Shown in pieces: positions 35,041 to 43,580 of a stretch of 64,000 nt of DNA. The DNA comes from Olsenella profusa DSM 13989 (GTDB taxonomy: Bacteria > Actinomycetota > Coriobacteriia > Coriobacteriales > Atopobiaceae): contig NZ_JAUSQK010000001.1 of the NCBI RefSeq assembly GCF_030811115.1, positions 1,922,001-1,986,000 of the forward strand, read 5' to 3'. A program made the translations under genes and the position numbers. Numbering within the stretch: position 1 is the stretch's first letter; every line of letters starts with the position of its first letter. The notes beneath the pieces were generated by a model that worked only from the letters and a program-made list of their open reading frames with translations, was not told where the DNA came from and searched no databases.

Positions 35041-36093
35041 TCACTCGTTCCGCGTGCGGCTGCCCACCAGCCCGAAGTCGCTCGCCCCGGTCGTGCGGAT
35101 GTCGCCCCCGCCGGTGACGAGGAGCCCCTGGACACCGTGGTACTCGAGGTAGGCGAGGGCATCGGGTACGGGGAGCATGAAGAGGGGCTTGGTGAGCCCG
35201 TCGCCATCGAGGGAGCGCTCGGAGAGGATGGTCGCCCCCACCACGTCACCGCGTACGGGGTAGCCCGTCCTGGGGTCGAGGATGTGCCAGTAGGTGATGC
35301 CGGCCCGCTCGAAGCAACGCTCGTAGAGGCCGCTCGTGACCACGGACGCATCGCTGCGGGAGACCTCGGCGACGATCCCCTCGCCGGCGTCTGTCGCAGG
35401 GTCCTGGACGCCAATCGTCCAGGGACTGCCGTCGGGCCTGCCACCCATGACCATGACGTTACCGCCCAGGTTCACGAAGGCGCTCGTGACGCCTGCCTCA
35501 CGCAGCTGTGCGATGAGGGCATCGGCGATGTAGCCCTTGGCGATGCCGCCGAGATCCAACCTGGCGTCGGCATCGAGGAGGGTCACCAGGTTCCCCTCCA
35601 CCTGGACCTTGGTGTAGTCCACGTGGGGGAGCGCCGCCTCTATCTGGGCGGGGTCCGGCACGATGCCCCCCTTGAAGTCCCAAAGCTCGCTCACGCTGCC
35701 GATCGTGATGTCAAAGAGTCCGTCCGACTCCCGGCAGTAGCCCAGCGCCAGGCGGATGAGCTCCGCCGTCCTGGGATCGACCTCCACGGAGGTGCCGGCT
35801 GTGGCGTTGATGCGCCCCACGTCACTCCCGTCTATGGTACGCGAGAGGAGCCGCTCGAAGGTCCGGCAGAGCTCGACCACCCCGTCGAGCACGTCCTGGG
35901 TCATCACGCCACGCAGGGTGCAGGCCGTATCGAAGCAGAAGGTCGTGGTCTGCAGCTCCTAGGGCGCGCCCGGGGTGGCCAGGCCCCCCGCGCAAGCGGG
36001 GAGGCTGGCCGCGAGGGGGAGTAGGGCCAGGGACCGCAGGAACGCACGCCGGGAGCAGACGCGCGGGGCACGCTCGCCGTCATGGCCGGTCAT
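35041..36093 (-). pseudogene. apbE: apbE (FAD:protein FMN transferase) interrupted by an in-frame amber codon
   Basis: From ATG 36091-36093 the reverse strand encodes a lipoprotein signal (SRRAFLRSLALLPLAASLPA, lipobox Cys34) and 44 residues in all. It then meets TAG at 35959-35961, and continues in the same frame with the ApbE domain to 35041: an FCFDTACTLRG entry strand, LDLGGIAKGYIADALI, the FVNLGGNVMVMGG motif and ILDPRTGYPV. Without the stop the protein would be about 350 residues, normal for ApbE. ApbE attaches FMN to threonines of RnfD and RnfG, encoded nearby. A 288-residue product could restart at ATG 35905-35907 but would lack the signal and first strand. The nonsense codon may be real, a sequencing error or suppressed. 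Confidence 0.8.
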
Positions 36094-37300
36094 CCGGGGC
36101 ACCTCCATCCGTCCGCGAGGCCGTCAGCGGCGGCGCGCCGCTGGCATGCAGGTAGGCGCGGGCGACGCGGGGGGCGACCTCCCACCGCCAGAACGTGCGC
36201 GTCAGCATGCGCGCCCCCCGGTCGGCACAGCAGGAGACCAAATCATCGGCGAGCAGGGGGGCGAGGCCCGTGGCGATGGAGAGCGCCAGGAGCGGCCCCT
36301 CGAGATCGAAGCCCAACCTGTCGAGGGGTGAGAGGGCCCGCCGCACGGTGGGGACGAGATCCTCCAGGCCAACATGCGAGGCGAATGCGACGTTCGCGAG
36401 CGTGATGGCAAGGACGCGCAGCGTCATGGCAGCGGCCTGCGCCAGGCCATCGCTCGTGACGAGGACGGGCCCCAGGGAGGCCAGCACCAGGCCGGAGCTC
36501 ACCGTGGCAACCTGCAGGGCAGAGGTGAGCAACGCCAGGAGGAGCAGGGGGACGAGGCCTCGCGCCGCCAGGCGCGGCCGTACGCGGGCGACCAGGCAGG
36601 CCACGAGGGTGGCGCCGGTGGCCGCAAGGAGCAGGGGGAGTGACCCGAGGCGCACGAGAGCGACAGCGTAGGCGACAAGCAGGGCGAGGCGTGCGCCCGC
36701 ATGCCGGGCGGGTGCGGCGCCCGTCGCCAGGGCGACATGGCGCTCGGGGGGCCGCAAGGCCGAGGACGCCGGTCTGGCACCAGGCTCCGTCATGTCCCCG
36801 AGTGCCTCGAGGACCCAACCGGCCAGGATGCCCGTCAGCCCCCCGGTGAGCGCACCCACCACCAACAGCGGCGGTGCACCATACCACACGAGGGACGTCC
36901 CCAGCAGCCACCAGGCCACGCAGAGCTGTCCCAGCTCGTGGAGGATGCCACCGACGACCGAGGTCATGGCGGGATGCAGCGTCCGCAGGCGGGAGAGCGG
37001 GGCCATGCCTCCCAGGGCGAGGAGCGACCCCAGGGCGGAGTAGGCAATCATGAGAGGGCTGCCAAAGAGGAGTCCCACGGCAAGCACCTTCACCACGCAC
37101 ACGCACAGGGTCGCCCGCGCCCCCAACTCATAGAGGGCCACGAGGATGGCGATGTTGGCGAGGCCCAGCTTGACACCGGGGATGGGCGCAGGGACGAAGG
37201 ACTCGAGGTACCCCAGGACGAGCGCGAGGGCGACGAGGGCACCCACGCGCTCCCAGGGAAGCGTATGGTCTGCGACCCTCCTCTGTCGGCGCCTTCCCAT
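36080..37300 (-). CDS. Gx-type transporter / EcfT-like transmembrane fusion protein
   Basis: A 406-residue polytopic membrane protein made of two usually separate proteins. Residues 20 to about 180 match the Gx transporter / HepS1-like family (PGVKLGLANIAILVALYELG, GGILHELGQL, GGLTGILAGWVLEAL), an S-component-like fold. Residues from about 205 on resemble the CbiQ/EcfT subunit of energy-coupling factor transporters, ending with a DRGAR variant of the ARG-containing coupling helix. The neighbours (NusG-II protein and ApbE upstream of rnf) are the usual partners of Gx proteins in anaerobes. No ECF ATPase gene is in the window. The substrate is unknown. The stop overlaps the apbE start by 14 bases. 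Confidence 0.75.
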   Translation of the reverse strand: MGRRRQRRVADHTLPWERVGALVALALVLGYLESFVPAPIPGVKLGLANIAILVALYELGARATLCVCVVKVLAVGLLFGSPLMIAYSALGSLLALGGMAPLSRLRTLHPAMTSVVGGILHELGQLCVAWWLLGTSLVWYGAPPLLVVGALTGGLTGILAGWVLEALGDMTEPGARPASSALRPPERHVALATGAAPARHAGARLALLVAYAVALVRLGSLPLLLAATGATLVACLVARVRPRLAARGLVPLLLLALLTSALQVATVSSGLVLASLGPVLVTSDGLAQAAAMTLRVLAITLANVAFASHVGLEDLVPTVRRALSPLDRLGFDLEGPLLALSIATGLAPLLADDLVSCCADRGARMLTRTFWRWEVAPRVARAYLHASGAPPLTASRTDGGAPDDRP

Positions 37301-37301
37301 G

Positions 37302-37766
37302 TCAGCGGGCCGTCACATCCACGTCGAAGGCCTGTCTCTCGTCCTTCCAGCCCACGGCGTCGACGTCGGCCTGCGTGCCGTCCTGTGCCGTGTCCTCGCC
37401 TCGCGCGGGCACGACCTCGACCCACAGCTGGTGGGGAAGGCAGATGAGCTGCTGGCCGGTCTCGCTGATGGGGGTCTGTCGCAGGCACGAGCCGTGGGGG
37501 CAGTCCGCGTCCGTCATGCGTGCGGCACCGTCTGCGACCATGATGGTATTGGATCCGAGGGACGAGGTGACCTCCAGCGTGGTGGGCGTGTCCAAGGGGA
37601 GCCGCCAGATGTGCCCGTCCGCATCGTGCACGACGGCGACGGGAGTGCCCTCCGTGGGGAGGCGTGTCTGGCCCCCCGCGACGAAGGAGCCCACGAGCAG
37701 GGCCATCACGGCGATGCCGACCACGAACGTGGCCCGATAGGTCCTCACGACGTGGACTGCCCTCAC
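37302..37766 (-). CDS. NusG domain II-containing membrane-anchored protein
   Basis: About 154 residues. One N-terminal transmembrane helix (FVVGIAVMALLVGSFVAGG) is followed by an extracytoplasmic NusG-II domain with the diagnostic CPHGSCLRQTPI and QQLICLPHQLWVEV motifs. These proteins accompany Gx transporters, ApbE and Rnf or other flavinylated electron transfer systems. The start is uncertain: GTG 37766 is chosen, GTG 37748 is possible, and the frame is open to 37916. The next gene begins 1 base after the stop. This is the first gene of the leftward set facing the IS element. Confidence 0.8.
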   Translation of the reverse strand: MRAVHVVRTYRATFVVGIAVMALLVGSFVAGGQTRLPTEGTPVAVVHDADGHIWRLPLDTPTTLEVTSSLGSNTIMVADGAARMTDADCPHGSCLRQTPISETGQQLICLPHQLWVEVVPARGEDTAQDGTQADVDAVGWKDERQAFDVDVTAR

Positions 37767-38059
37767 GATGGATGCCCCCCGTGGTGGGATGGCGCGCTCA
37801 TCGGTCGCATCCCCGGCGACGCGCAATGGACTATGACATACCGCTTGGCGGCTGGGACAGGGCCGTTCGAGCCCGCGGTTGTGTAACATGCGAAAAAAGT
37901 TGAGAAACTCACCCATTCTTATAGCACCCGTTTTTAGCGTTTAGCACCACGACCCTTTGGGATTCCAGGCACATGTTTCCACCCTGAAAACCAGCCCCGA
38001 GCTGGTATTTTTCTGCCCTTTCCCTTGACTTGACAGGCTGCCTCCTGGTAGAATTCCTA
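37767..38059. other. Divergent gap left of the IS element
   Basis: About 290 bases, AT-rich from 37880. They should hold the promoter of the leftward NusG-II operon and the original left part of the rnf control region. TAGCACC occurs at about 37923-37929 and again at about 37941-37947, resembling the end of the neighbouring IS, so an older insertion remnant is possible. TTGACTTGACA at about 38027-38037 resembles a -35 but has no well-placed -10. I see no gene here. Confidence 0.5.
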
Positions 38060-38071
38060 TATGGTGCTATG
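38060..38071 (+). repeat. Left terminal inverted repeat of the IS element
   Basis: TATGGTGCTATG; exact complement of 39875-39886. Confidence 0.75.
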
Positions 38072-38097
38072 GTGTTATCACTTGACAGGGGGACGGG

Positions 38098-39879
38098 ATG
38101 GCCTACTTCCTCAAGAGGACCAGGAACAAGAAGGGCCTCTACCTGCAGATCTACGAGAGCCACTGGGACCCGGAGCGCCGCCACACGGTCAACAGGTCGG
38201 TGAGGGCCGTGGGCTACGAGCACGAGCTCAGGGAGTCCGGGATCGAGGACCCCATCTCGCACTTCAGGGCGGAGGTCGCCTCGATGAACGCCGAGCGCAA
38301 GGCGGCCAGGGAGGCGGAGAGGGCGCGCGAGATCGGCCCCGAGCCGGCGGAGCGGCACCTGGGCCACTTCGCGATCAAGGCGATCGACGACGCCCTGGGC
38401 GCCGCCGCCGACCTCGCCTGGCTGCAGGTCCCCTCCGGCTTCCGCTTCCCGCTGGCGGGCCTGCTGTCCTCGCTCGTCTGCGCGCGCGCCGTGGCGCCGC
38501 GCTCGAAGTCCGGGACCTTCCACGACGTGCTGCCGCTGATGGAGGGCGTGAGCGCGCGGTTCTCGCTCGACCAGCTCTACGACGGCCTCGCCTACCTGGG
38601 CGAGGAGTACGAGAAGGTCGTGGAGATCTACAACGACCGGGCCTCCCGCCTCTTCCCCAGGGACACCTCCGCCTCCTACTTCGACTGCACCAACTTCTAC
38701 TTCGAGATAGGCCGCGAGGACGGCTTCCGCAGGAAGGGGCCCTCCAAGGAGCACGGGCCCGAGCCGATCGTCGGGATGGGGCTGCTGCTCGACGCCGACT
38801 GCGTGCCGATGGGCATGAGCGTCTACCCGGGCAACGAGAGCGAGAGGCCGCAGCTCAGGCATGTGGTGGCGCAGCTCAAGGAGCGCAACGCGATAGCCGG
38901 CCGCACGGTGAGGGTGGCCGACAAGGGCCTCAACTGCGCCGACAACGTCGCCGACGCCGTGCTCGCCGGCGACGGATACATCTTCTCGAAGTCGGTCAGG
39001 GCGCTGCCGGCGGCCGAGCGCGCCTGGGCGCTGTCCGAGGGCGGCTGGACCGACGTCGTCGACGGGCGCGGGAACGTCGTCTGGAGCTACAAGGAGGCCA
39101 CGGGCGACTTCGGGTACAGGGTGACCGGCGGGGGCGGGCGGAGGAGGGACGTGAGCCTCCCCGAGAAGAGGGTGGTCACCTACAGCCCGAAGCTCGCGAG
39201 AAAGCAGACGTACGAGATAAACAGGCAGGTCGAGAAGGCGAGGGCGCTCAGGCTCGCCGCCGCCAGGAGGTCCGAGTACGGCGGCAGCGCCAGGTACGTC
39301 ACCTTCACCCCCGTCGACGGCGACGGCGAGGTCAGGGACGGCGCGAGGGTGGTCGCCACGCTCAACCGCGAGGCGATAGGGAAGGCCAGGTCGGTTGCCG
39401 GGTACAACATGATCGTCACCTCGGAGGTCGGCATGTCCGCCCGGGAGGCGTGCGACACCTACCACAGACTGTGGCGGGTCGAGGAGAGCTTCAGGGTGAT
39501 GAAGTCGGAGCTCGACGCCAGGCCCGTCTACCTGCAGAGGCAGAGCACCATCACCGGGCACTTCCTCGTCTGCTACCTCGCGGTGCTGCTGGTGAGGCTG
39601 CTTCAGGTCAAGGTGCTGGGCGACGAGTTCCGCTCGGAGGAGGTCATGGGGCTCTGCCGCGGGCTCAACGTCTGCCAGGCGTCGGAGAGGAGGTACGTGA
39701 ACGTCTCGAGACGCACCCCCATCATCGAGGAGCTCGCCTCGAGGACGGGGCTTCCGCTGCTGCACTTCAACCTGACGGGGGGCGACGTCCGCGCGATCTC
39801 GAGCTGCACGCTCGACATGCTGAGGGGCAACGGGAAGGCCCCCTCCGCCGGCAAAAGGGTGGCGGAGGGGGCCTCATAG
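38098..39879 (+). CDS. IS1634-family transposase (DDE type)
   Basis: A 593-residue IS4-superfamily transposase with no stop or shift, so probably active. The DDE residues lie in YFDCTNFYFE (first Asp, about 197), VADKGLNCADN (second Asp, about 282) and WRVEESFRVMKSEL (Glu, about 464, in the YREK-like region). The starting MAYFLKRTRNKKGLYLQIYE is typical of the family. GC and codon use match the host's high-GC style, so it has circulated in related genomes. The stop lies inside the right end, just before the host rnf operon. Confidence 0.92.
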   Translation: MAYFLKRTRNKKGLYLQIYESHWDPERRHTVNRSVRAVGYEHELRESGIEDPISHFRAEVASMNAERKAAREAERAREIGPEPAERHLGHFAIKAIDDALGAAADLAWLQVPSGFRFPLAGLLSSLVCARAVAPRSKSGTFHDVLPLMEGVSARFSLDQLYDGLAYLGEEYEKVVEIYNDRASRLFPRDTSASYFDCTNFYFEIGREDGFRRKGPSKEHGPEPIVGMGLLLDADCVPMGMSVYPGNESERPQLRHVVAQLKERNAIAGRTVRVADKGLNCADNVADAVLAGDGYIFSKSVRALPAAERAWALSEGGWTDVVDGRGNVVWSYKEATGDFGYRVTGGGGRRRDVSLPEKRVVTYSPKLARKQTYEINRQVEKARALRLAAARRSEYGGSARYVTFTPVDGDGEVRDGARVVATLNREAIGKARSVAGYNMIVTSEVGMSAREACDTYHRLWRVEESFRVMKSELDARPVYLQRQSTITGHFLVCYLAVLLVRLLQVKVLGDEFRSEEVMGLCRGLNVCQASERRYVNVSRRTPIIEELASRTGLPLLHFNLTGGDVRAISSCTLDMLRGNGKAPSAGKRVAEGAS

Positions 39880-39886
39880 CACCATA
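39875..39886 (+). repeat. Right terminal inverted repeat of the IS element
   Basis: CATAGCACCATA; exact complement of 38060-38071. It overlaps the last codons of the transposase gene. Confidence 0.75.
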
Positions 39887-39916
39887 AATGAGGTTCAAAT
39901 ACCAAAGTCAGGTTCG

Positions 39917-41242
39917 GTGGCTCCGCTGCTGCGTTCCGTGAGGAAGCTGCGTGGCGCGGCGATTCCGCACAACAAGTACACGCGCGACCTCATGACGACG
40001 GTCATGCCGCTGCCCACGAGGGTCGTGCTCCCCATGCAGCAGCATGTGGGCTCCCAGTGCGAGCCTCTCGTCAAGCGCAGGGCGCACGTCGACGTGGGCA
40101 CCCGCGTCGGCCACTCCCAGGCGCGCACCACGGCCGACATCTTCTCGCCGGTCTCCGGCACCGTGATGGAGGTCCGCGACGCCTTCTACGCCAACGGCAG
40201 GGCGGACAAGGTGGTGGTGATCGAGCCGGACGGCGGGCAGACCGTCGATGCGTCCGTGCGCAGGCCCCAGGTGACGGACTATGCCAGCCTCGTCGAGGCG
40301 CTCAAGCACAGCGGCATCGTCGGCCTGGGCGGTGCGGGGTTCCCCACCGCCCTCAAGATGGACGCCGACTTCGCCAACATCGACCTCTGGCTCGTCAACG
40401 CCGCCGAGTGCGAGCCCTTCATCTCGAGCGACTTTCGCGAGATGCTCGAGCACCCCCACGACATCCTCCTGGGCATCCAGACCTGTCTCGACCTCTCGGG
40501 CGTTCCCCGCGCGCTCATCTGCATCGAGGACGACAAGCCCGAGGCCATCGAGCTCCTGCGGCGGCTCTGCGCGGACAGGCCCCAGATCGACGTCCACGTG
40601 CTGCCCTCCCGCTACCCACAGGGGGCCAGTCGCGTGCTGGTGCGCACGGTCACGGGCCGTGCCGTGCCGCGCGGTGGCCATCTCACCGACGTGGGCGTCA
40701 TGCTCTTCAACGTGACGACCATGTCGGCCATCGGCGGGTTCCTCCAGACGGGCATGCCCCTCATACGGAGGCGCATCACGGTGACGGGCGATGCCGTCGC
40801 GCGTCCCCAGAACCTCGAGGTGTGCATCGGTGCGCCCATCCGCGAGGTGCTCGCGCACTGTGGCATCGCACGCGAGCCCACGAAGGTCATCATCGGTGGA
40901 CCCATGATGGGCAAGGCCCAGGTGAACCTCGATGCCCCCATCGTGCGCCAGGAGAGTGGCCTTCTGGCCTTTGGGGACCACACGCCCACGAGCGCCCGTA
41001 CGGCCGCCTGCATCCGCTGCGGGACCTGCACCAACTCGTGTCCCATGATGCTCTCGCCCATGGAGATACAACGAGCCTATCGGCGCAGGGACGTGGCCGC
41101 CCTCGACGCGCTCATGGTGGACCTCTGCGTGGAGTGCGGCACCTGCTCCTATGTGTGCCCCTCCCACCAGCCGCTCATCCCCTCCGTGGGGCTCGCCCGC
41201 AGGATGCTCAAGGCGGAGCGTCGCAGGGAAGGGAGGGGCTGA
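39917..41242 (+). CDS. rnfC: Rnf electron transport complex subunit RnfC
   Basis: A 441-residue peripheral subunit of the Rnf complex, which moves electrons from ferredoxin to NAD+ and pumps Na+ or H+. It has LRGAAIPHNK near the start (the RGGIHPPHNK region), a Gly-rich nucleotide/FMN region (GIVGLGGAGFPTALKM), and two ferredoxin-like 4Fe-4S motifs, CIRCGTCTNSCP and CVECGTCSYVCP. The start is GTG 39917, the only one in frame; the ribosome site is weak (CAGG). The IS element ends only 30 bases upstream, so the native promoter has been displaced. rnfD starts 1 base after the stop. Confidence 0.92.
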   Translation: MAPLLRSVRKLRGAAIPHNKYTRDLMTTVMPLPTRVVLPMQQHVGSQCEPLVKRRAHVDVGTRVGHSQARTTADIFSPVSGTVMEVRDAFYANGRADKVVVIEPDGGQTVDASVRRPQVTDYASLVEALKHSGIVGLGGAGFPTALKMDADFANIDLWLVNAAECEPFISSDFREMLEHPHDILLGIQTCLDLSGVPRALICIEDDKPEAIELLRRLCADRPQIDVHVLPSRYPQGASRVLVRTVTGRAVPRGGHLTDVGVMLFNVTTMSAIGGFLQTGMPLIRRRITVTGDAVARPQNLEVCIGAPIREVLAHCGIAREPTKVIIGGPMMGKAQVNLDAPIVRQESGLLAFGDHTPTSARTAACIRCGTCTNSCPMMLSPMEIQRAYRRRDVAALDALMVDLCVECGTCSYVCPSHQPLIPSVGLARRMLKAERRREGRG

Positions 41243-41243
41243 C

Positions 41244-42227
41244 ATGTCGAGGGAACCCAACGTAACGCTCTCGCTGGGGCCGGCACCCCAGCTCGTGACG
41301 CCCGTCACCACGCGCACCATCATGCGGAACGTCCTCATCGCCCTGGCACCCTGCCTCGTGGCGTCCCTCGTCCTCTTCGGCCTCGATGCCCTGCGCGTCA
41401 CGGCGACCTCCGTCGTCGCGTGCGTGCTCCTCGAGTGGCTGTGGTGCCGTCTCAGGAAGGTCCCGAGCACCGTGGGCGACCTCTCGGCCGCGGTCACGGG
41501 TGTCCTTCTGGCCTTCAACATACCAGCGGGCATGCCCACCTACATGGTCGTGGTCGGTGCCTTCGTGGCCATCATCCTCATCAAGGAGCTCTTCGGAGGC
41601 ATCGGCTGCAACTTCGCCAACCCAGCCATCATGGGGCGCATCGTGCTGTCCATAGCCTTCCCCGCGGCCATGACCACCTGGGTGGTCCCGCGCGTCACGC
41701 TCTCCTCCGTCGACGCGGTGAGCTCGGCCACCATGCTCGCCCCCTCGGCGACCAGGATCCCCCTCTGGGACATGTTCGTGGGTACCGAGATGGGCACCCT
41801 CGGAGAGACGAGCGCCCTGGCCATCCTGGTGGGACTCGCCTACCTCCTGGCCACCCACACCATCACCTGGCATATCCCCGTCGTCTACGTGGGCCTCGTC
41901 TTCGTCCTCTCGGCCCTCATGGGGTTGGACGCCCCGGCCCAGGTGCTCTCGGGCGGCCTCATGCTGGGCGCCGTCTTCATGGCGCCGGACTATCCCACTG
42001 CCACGATCACGCCCCAGGGCAAGGTGGCCTATGCCATCGGCCTCGCCCTCATCACCTGCCTCATCCGCTTCTGGGGCAACATGAACGAGGGCTGCGCCTA
42101 CGCGATCCTCTTCATGAACCTCCTCGCCCCCTACATCAACGAGCTCACGGTGGACACGCCCCTCGGCGGCACCAGGCCCAGCCTGCGCGTGCGGCTGCGG
42201 GACCGGGGAGGTGAGACCCATGAGTAG
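41244..42227 (+). CDS. rnfD: Rnf electron transport complex subunit RnfD
   Basis: A 327-residue membrane protein with about nine helices, carrying covalent FMN. The flavinylation site is DAVSSAT with Thr163, a variant of the common SGAT motif. Other conserved parts are GGIGCNFANPAIMGR and FMAPDYPTATITPQGK. ApbE would attach the FMN, but the neighbouring apbE is interrupted. ATG 41244 follows GGGAGGGGCTGAC. The end overlaps rnfG by 8 bases. Confidence 0.93.
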   Translation: MSREPNVTLSLGPAPQLVTPVTTRTIMRNVLIALAPCLVASLVLFGLDALRVTATSVVACVLLEWLWCRLRKVPSTVGDLSAAVTGVLLAFNIPAGMPTYMVVVGAFVAIILIKELFGGIGCNFANPAIMGRIVLSIAFPAAMTTWVVPRVTLSSVDAVSSATMLAPSATRIPLWDMFVGTEMGTLGETSALAILVGLAYLLATHTITWHIPVVYVGLVFVLSALMGLDAPAQVLSGGLMLGAVFMAPDYPTATITPQGKVAYAIGLALITCLIRFWGNMNEGCAYAILFMNLLAPYINELTVDTPLGGTRPSLRVRLRDRGGETHE

Positions 42228-42783
42228 GCCACGGGAGGGGGCGATCCTCCCCCTCGTCCTCAAGGCGGGCCGGCCTGTCTTCGTGCTCGTTGCCATCTGT
42301 CTCGTGGCGAGCGCGCCGCTCGCCCTCGTCAATGCCCTGACGGCTCCTGTCATCGCCGATGCGGCGCGGGAGCGCGCCCAGGCCACCTACCGCTCCCTCA
42401 TGCCCGACGCTGCGCGCTTCGAGGAGGTCCCCTGCGAGGTCGAGGGCGTCACCACGGCGCTGCGCGCGCTCGATGCGACGGGCGCGCCCATCGGCTATGT
42501 GGTGGTGGCCGAGGCTCAGGGCTATGGTGGGGAGCTTCCCATCGCCGTCTCCTTCTTCCTCGATGGCAGCGTCGGGAGTATCGTTGCCATGGACAACGAG
42601 GAGACGCCGGGCTTGGGCAAGCGGGTCGCAGAGCCCGACTTCTCTGACCAGTTCGTGGGACGTCCCGCCGAGGAGGTCGCCCTCGCGGACGTTGACACCA
42701 TCAGTGGGGCGACTATCTCCTCGAAGGCATACGTCCTGGCGTTCAACCGGGCGATCGAGGCATACCAGGAGGTGCAGGGATGA
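42220..42783 (+). CDS. rnfG: Rnf electron transport complex subunit RnfG
   Basis: A 187-residue protein with one N-terminal transmembrane helix (about 18-42) and an external FMN-binding domain. The flavinylation motif is DTISGATISSKAY with Thr165. MDNEETPGLGKRV is the conserved middle motif. ATG 42220 follows GGGAGGTGAGACCC. It overlaps rnfD and rnfE by a few bases each, so translation is coupled. Confidence 0.93.
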   Translation: MSRPREGAILPLVLKAGRPVFVLVAICLVASAPLALVNALTAPVIADAARERAQATYRSLMPDAARFEEVPCEVEGVTTALRALDATGAPIGYVVVAEAQGYGGELPIAVSFFLDGSVGSIVAMDNEETPGLGKRVAEPDFSDQFVGRPAEEVALADVDTISGATISSKAYVLAFNRAIEAYQEVQG

Positions 42784-43580
42784 GCGAGAGGAACGAGGGG
42801 GCCAAAGACGGGCGGACACCGGCCCTGTCAGGGGTGTTCTCCCAGGGGATCCTCAAGGACAACCCCGTCCTGCGCCAGATGCTCGGGCTCTGTTCGACGC
42901 TGGCCATCACCACGGCGGTCACGAACGGCATCGGCATGGGGGCGGCCACCACCTTCGTGCTCGTGTGCTCCGGGGTCGTGGTGTCGCTCCTCAGGCGGGT
43001 GATCCCCACCACGGTGCGCCTGCCGGCCTACATCACCATCGTCGCGAGCTTCGTCACCCTCGTGCAGATGCTTGTCAGGGCCCATGCGCCCGCCCTCGAC
43101 GAGAGCCTGGGCATCTACCTGCCGCTCATCGTCGTCAACTGCATCGTCCTCGGGCGTGCCGAGGCCTTCGCCTCCAAGGGCACGCCCGTGAGGGCGGCAG
43201 CGGACGGCCTGGGCATGGGGGTGGGCTACACGCTTGCCCTGGTGCTCGTCTCGGCCATCCGCGAGCTTCTGGGCGCGGGCACCCTCCTGGGGGTGCGTCT
43301 GCTGCCTCCCACCGTGGAGCCCCTGCTCATCATGGTCACGCCGGCGGGGGGCTTCGCCACCCTCTCCGTCGTGATGGCGGCCTCCATCTGGCTGGAGCAG
43401 GCCCGGCAGCGCCGGGCGGGCCTGGCCGCCCGTCCGTCCCGCACGGCGGAGGAGGTCTGCGCGTCATGCGACCTGGGCTGCATGACGGCTGGCAGCGAGT
43501 GCGTCGGGCCTGACGTGGGGGTCTCCCTCGTGCGGACCGAGGGAGCGCTCGCCGGAAGTGGGGAGGGGGGCGAGGCCTGA
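42780..43580 (+). CDS. rnfE: Rnf electron transport complex subunit RnfE
   Basis: A 266-residue polytopic subunit, paralogous to RnfA. The core (GILKDNPVLRQMLGLCSTLAIT, YLPLIVVNCIVLGRAEAFA, ADGLGMGVGYTLALVLVSAIRELLGAG) ends near residue 215. A C-terminal extension of about 50 residues contains CASCDLGCMTAGSEC, an unusual cysteine cluster that could bind metal; it is not part of the core family. The ATG overlaps the rnfG stop. Confidence 0.92.
   Translation: MSERNEGAKDGRTPALSGVFSQGILKDNPVLRQMLGLCSTLAITTAVTNGIGMGAATTFVLVCSGVVVSLLRRVIPTTVRLPAYITIVASFVTLVQMLVRAHAPALDESLGIYLPLIVVNCIVLGRAEAFASKGTPVRAAADGLGMGVGYTLALVLVSAIRELLGAGTLLGVRLLPPTVEPLLIMVTPAGGFATLSVVMAASIWLEQARQRRAGLAARPSRTAEEVCASCDLGCMTAGSECVGPDVGVSLVRTEGALAGSGEGGEA

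Larger units (their letters stand above)
38060..39886 (+). mobile_element. IS1634-family-like insertion sequence
   Basis: One intact transposase gene flanked by 12-bp perfect terminal inverted repeats, TATGGTGCTATG at 38060-38071 and its complement at 39875-39886. The total length of about 1.83 kb fits the IS1634 group. I could not find a target-site duplication in the immediate flanks. The element lies between the divergent NusG-II and rnfC genes, 30 bases from the rnfC start, and reads toward rnfC. Confidence 0.82.

Noticed and set aside
37918-37950. Possible second IS end (TAGCACC copies) left of the element
   Set aside because: Only seven bases match the terminal repeat and no transposase remnant adjoins it; mentioned in the gap entry but not called.
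38061-39887. Second long frame over the transposase gene, and a 618-codon reverse frame
   Set aside because: Both are shadows of high-GC coding DNA; only the frame 38098-39879 has transposase motifs.
38040-39900. Target-site duplication around the IS element
   Set aside because: I compared the bases next to both terminal repeats and found no matching direct repeat.
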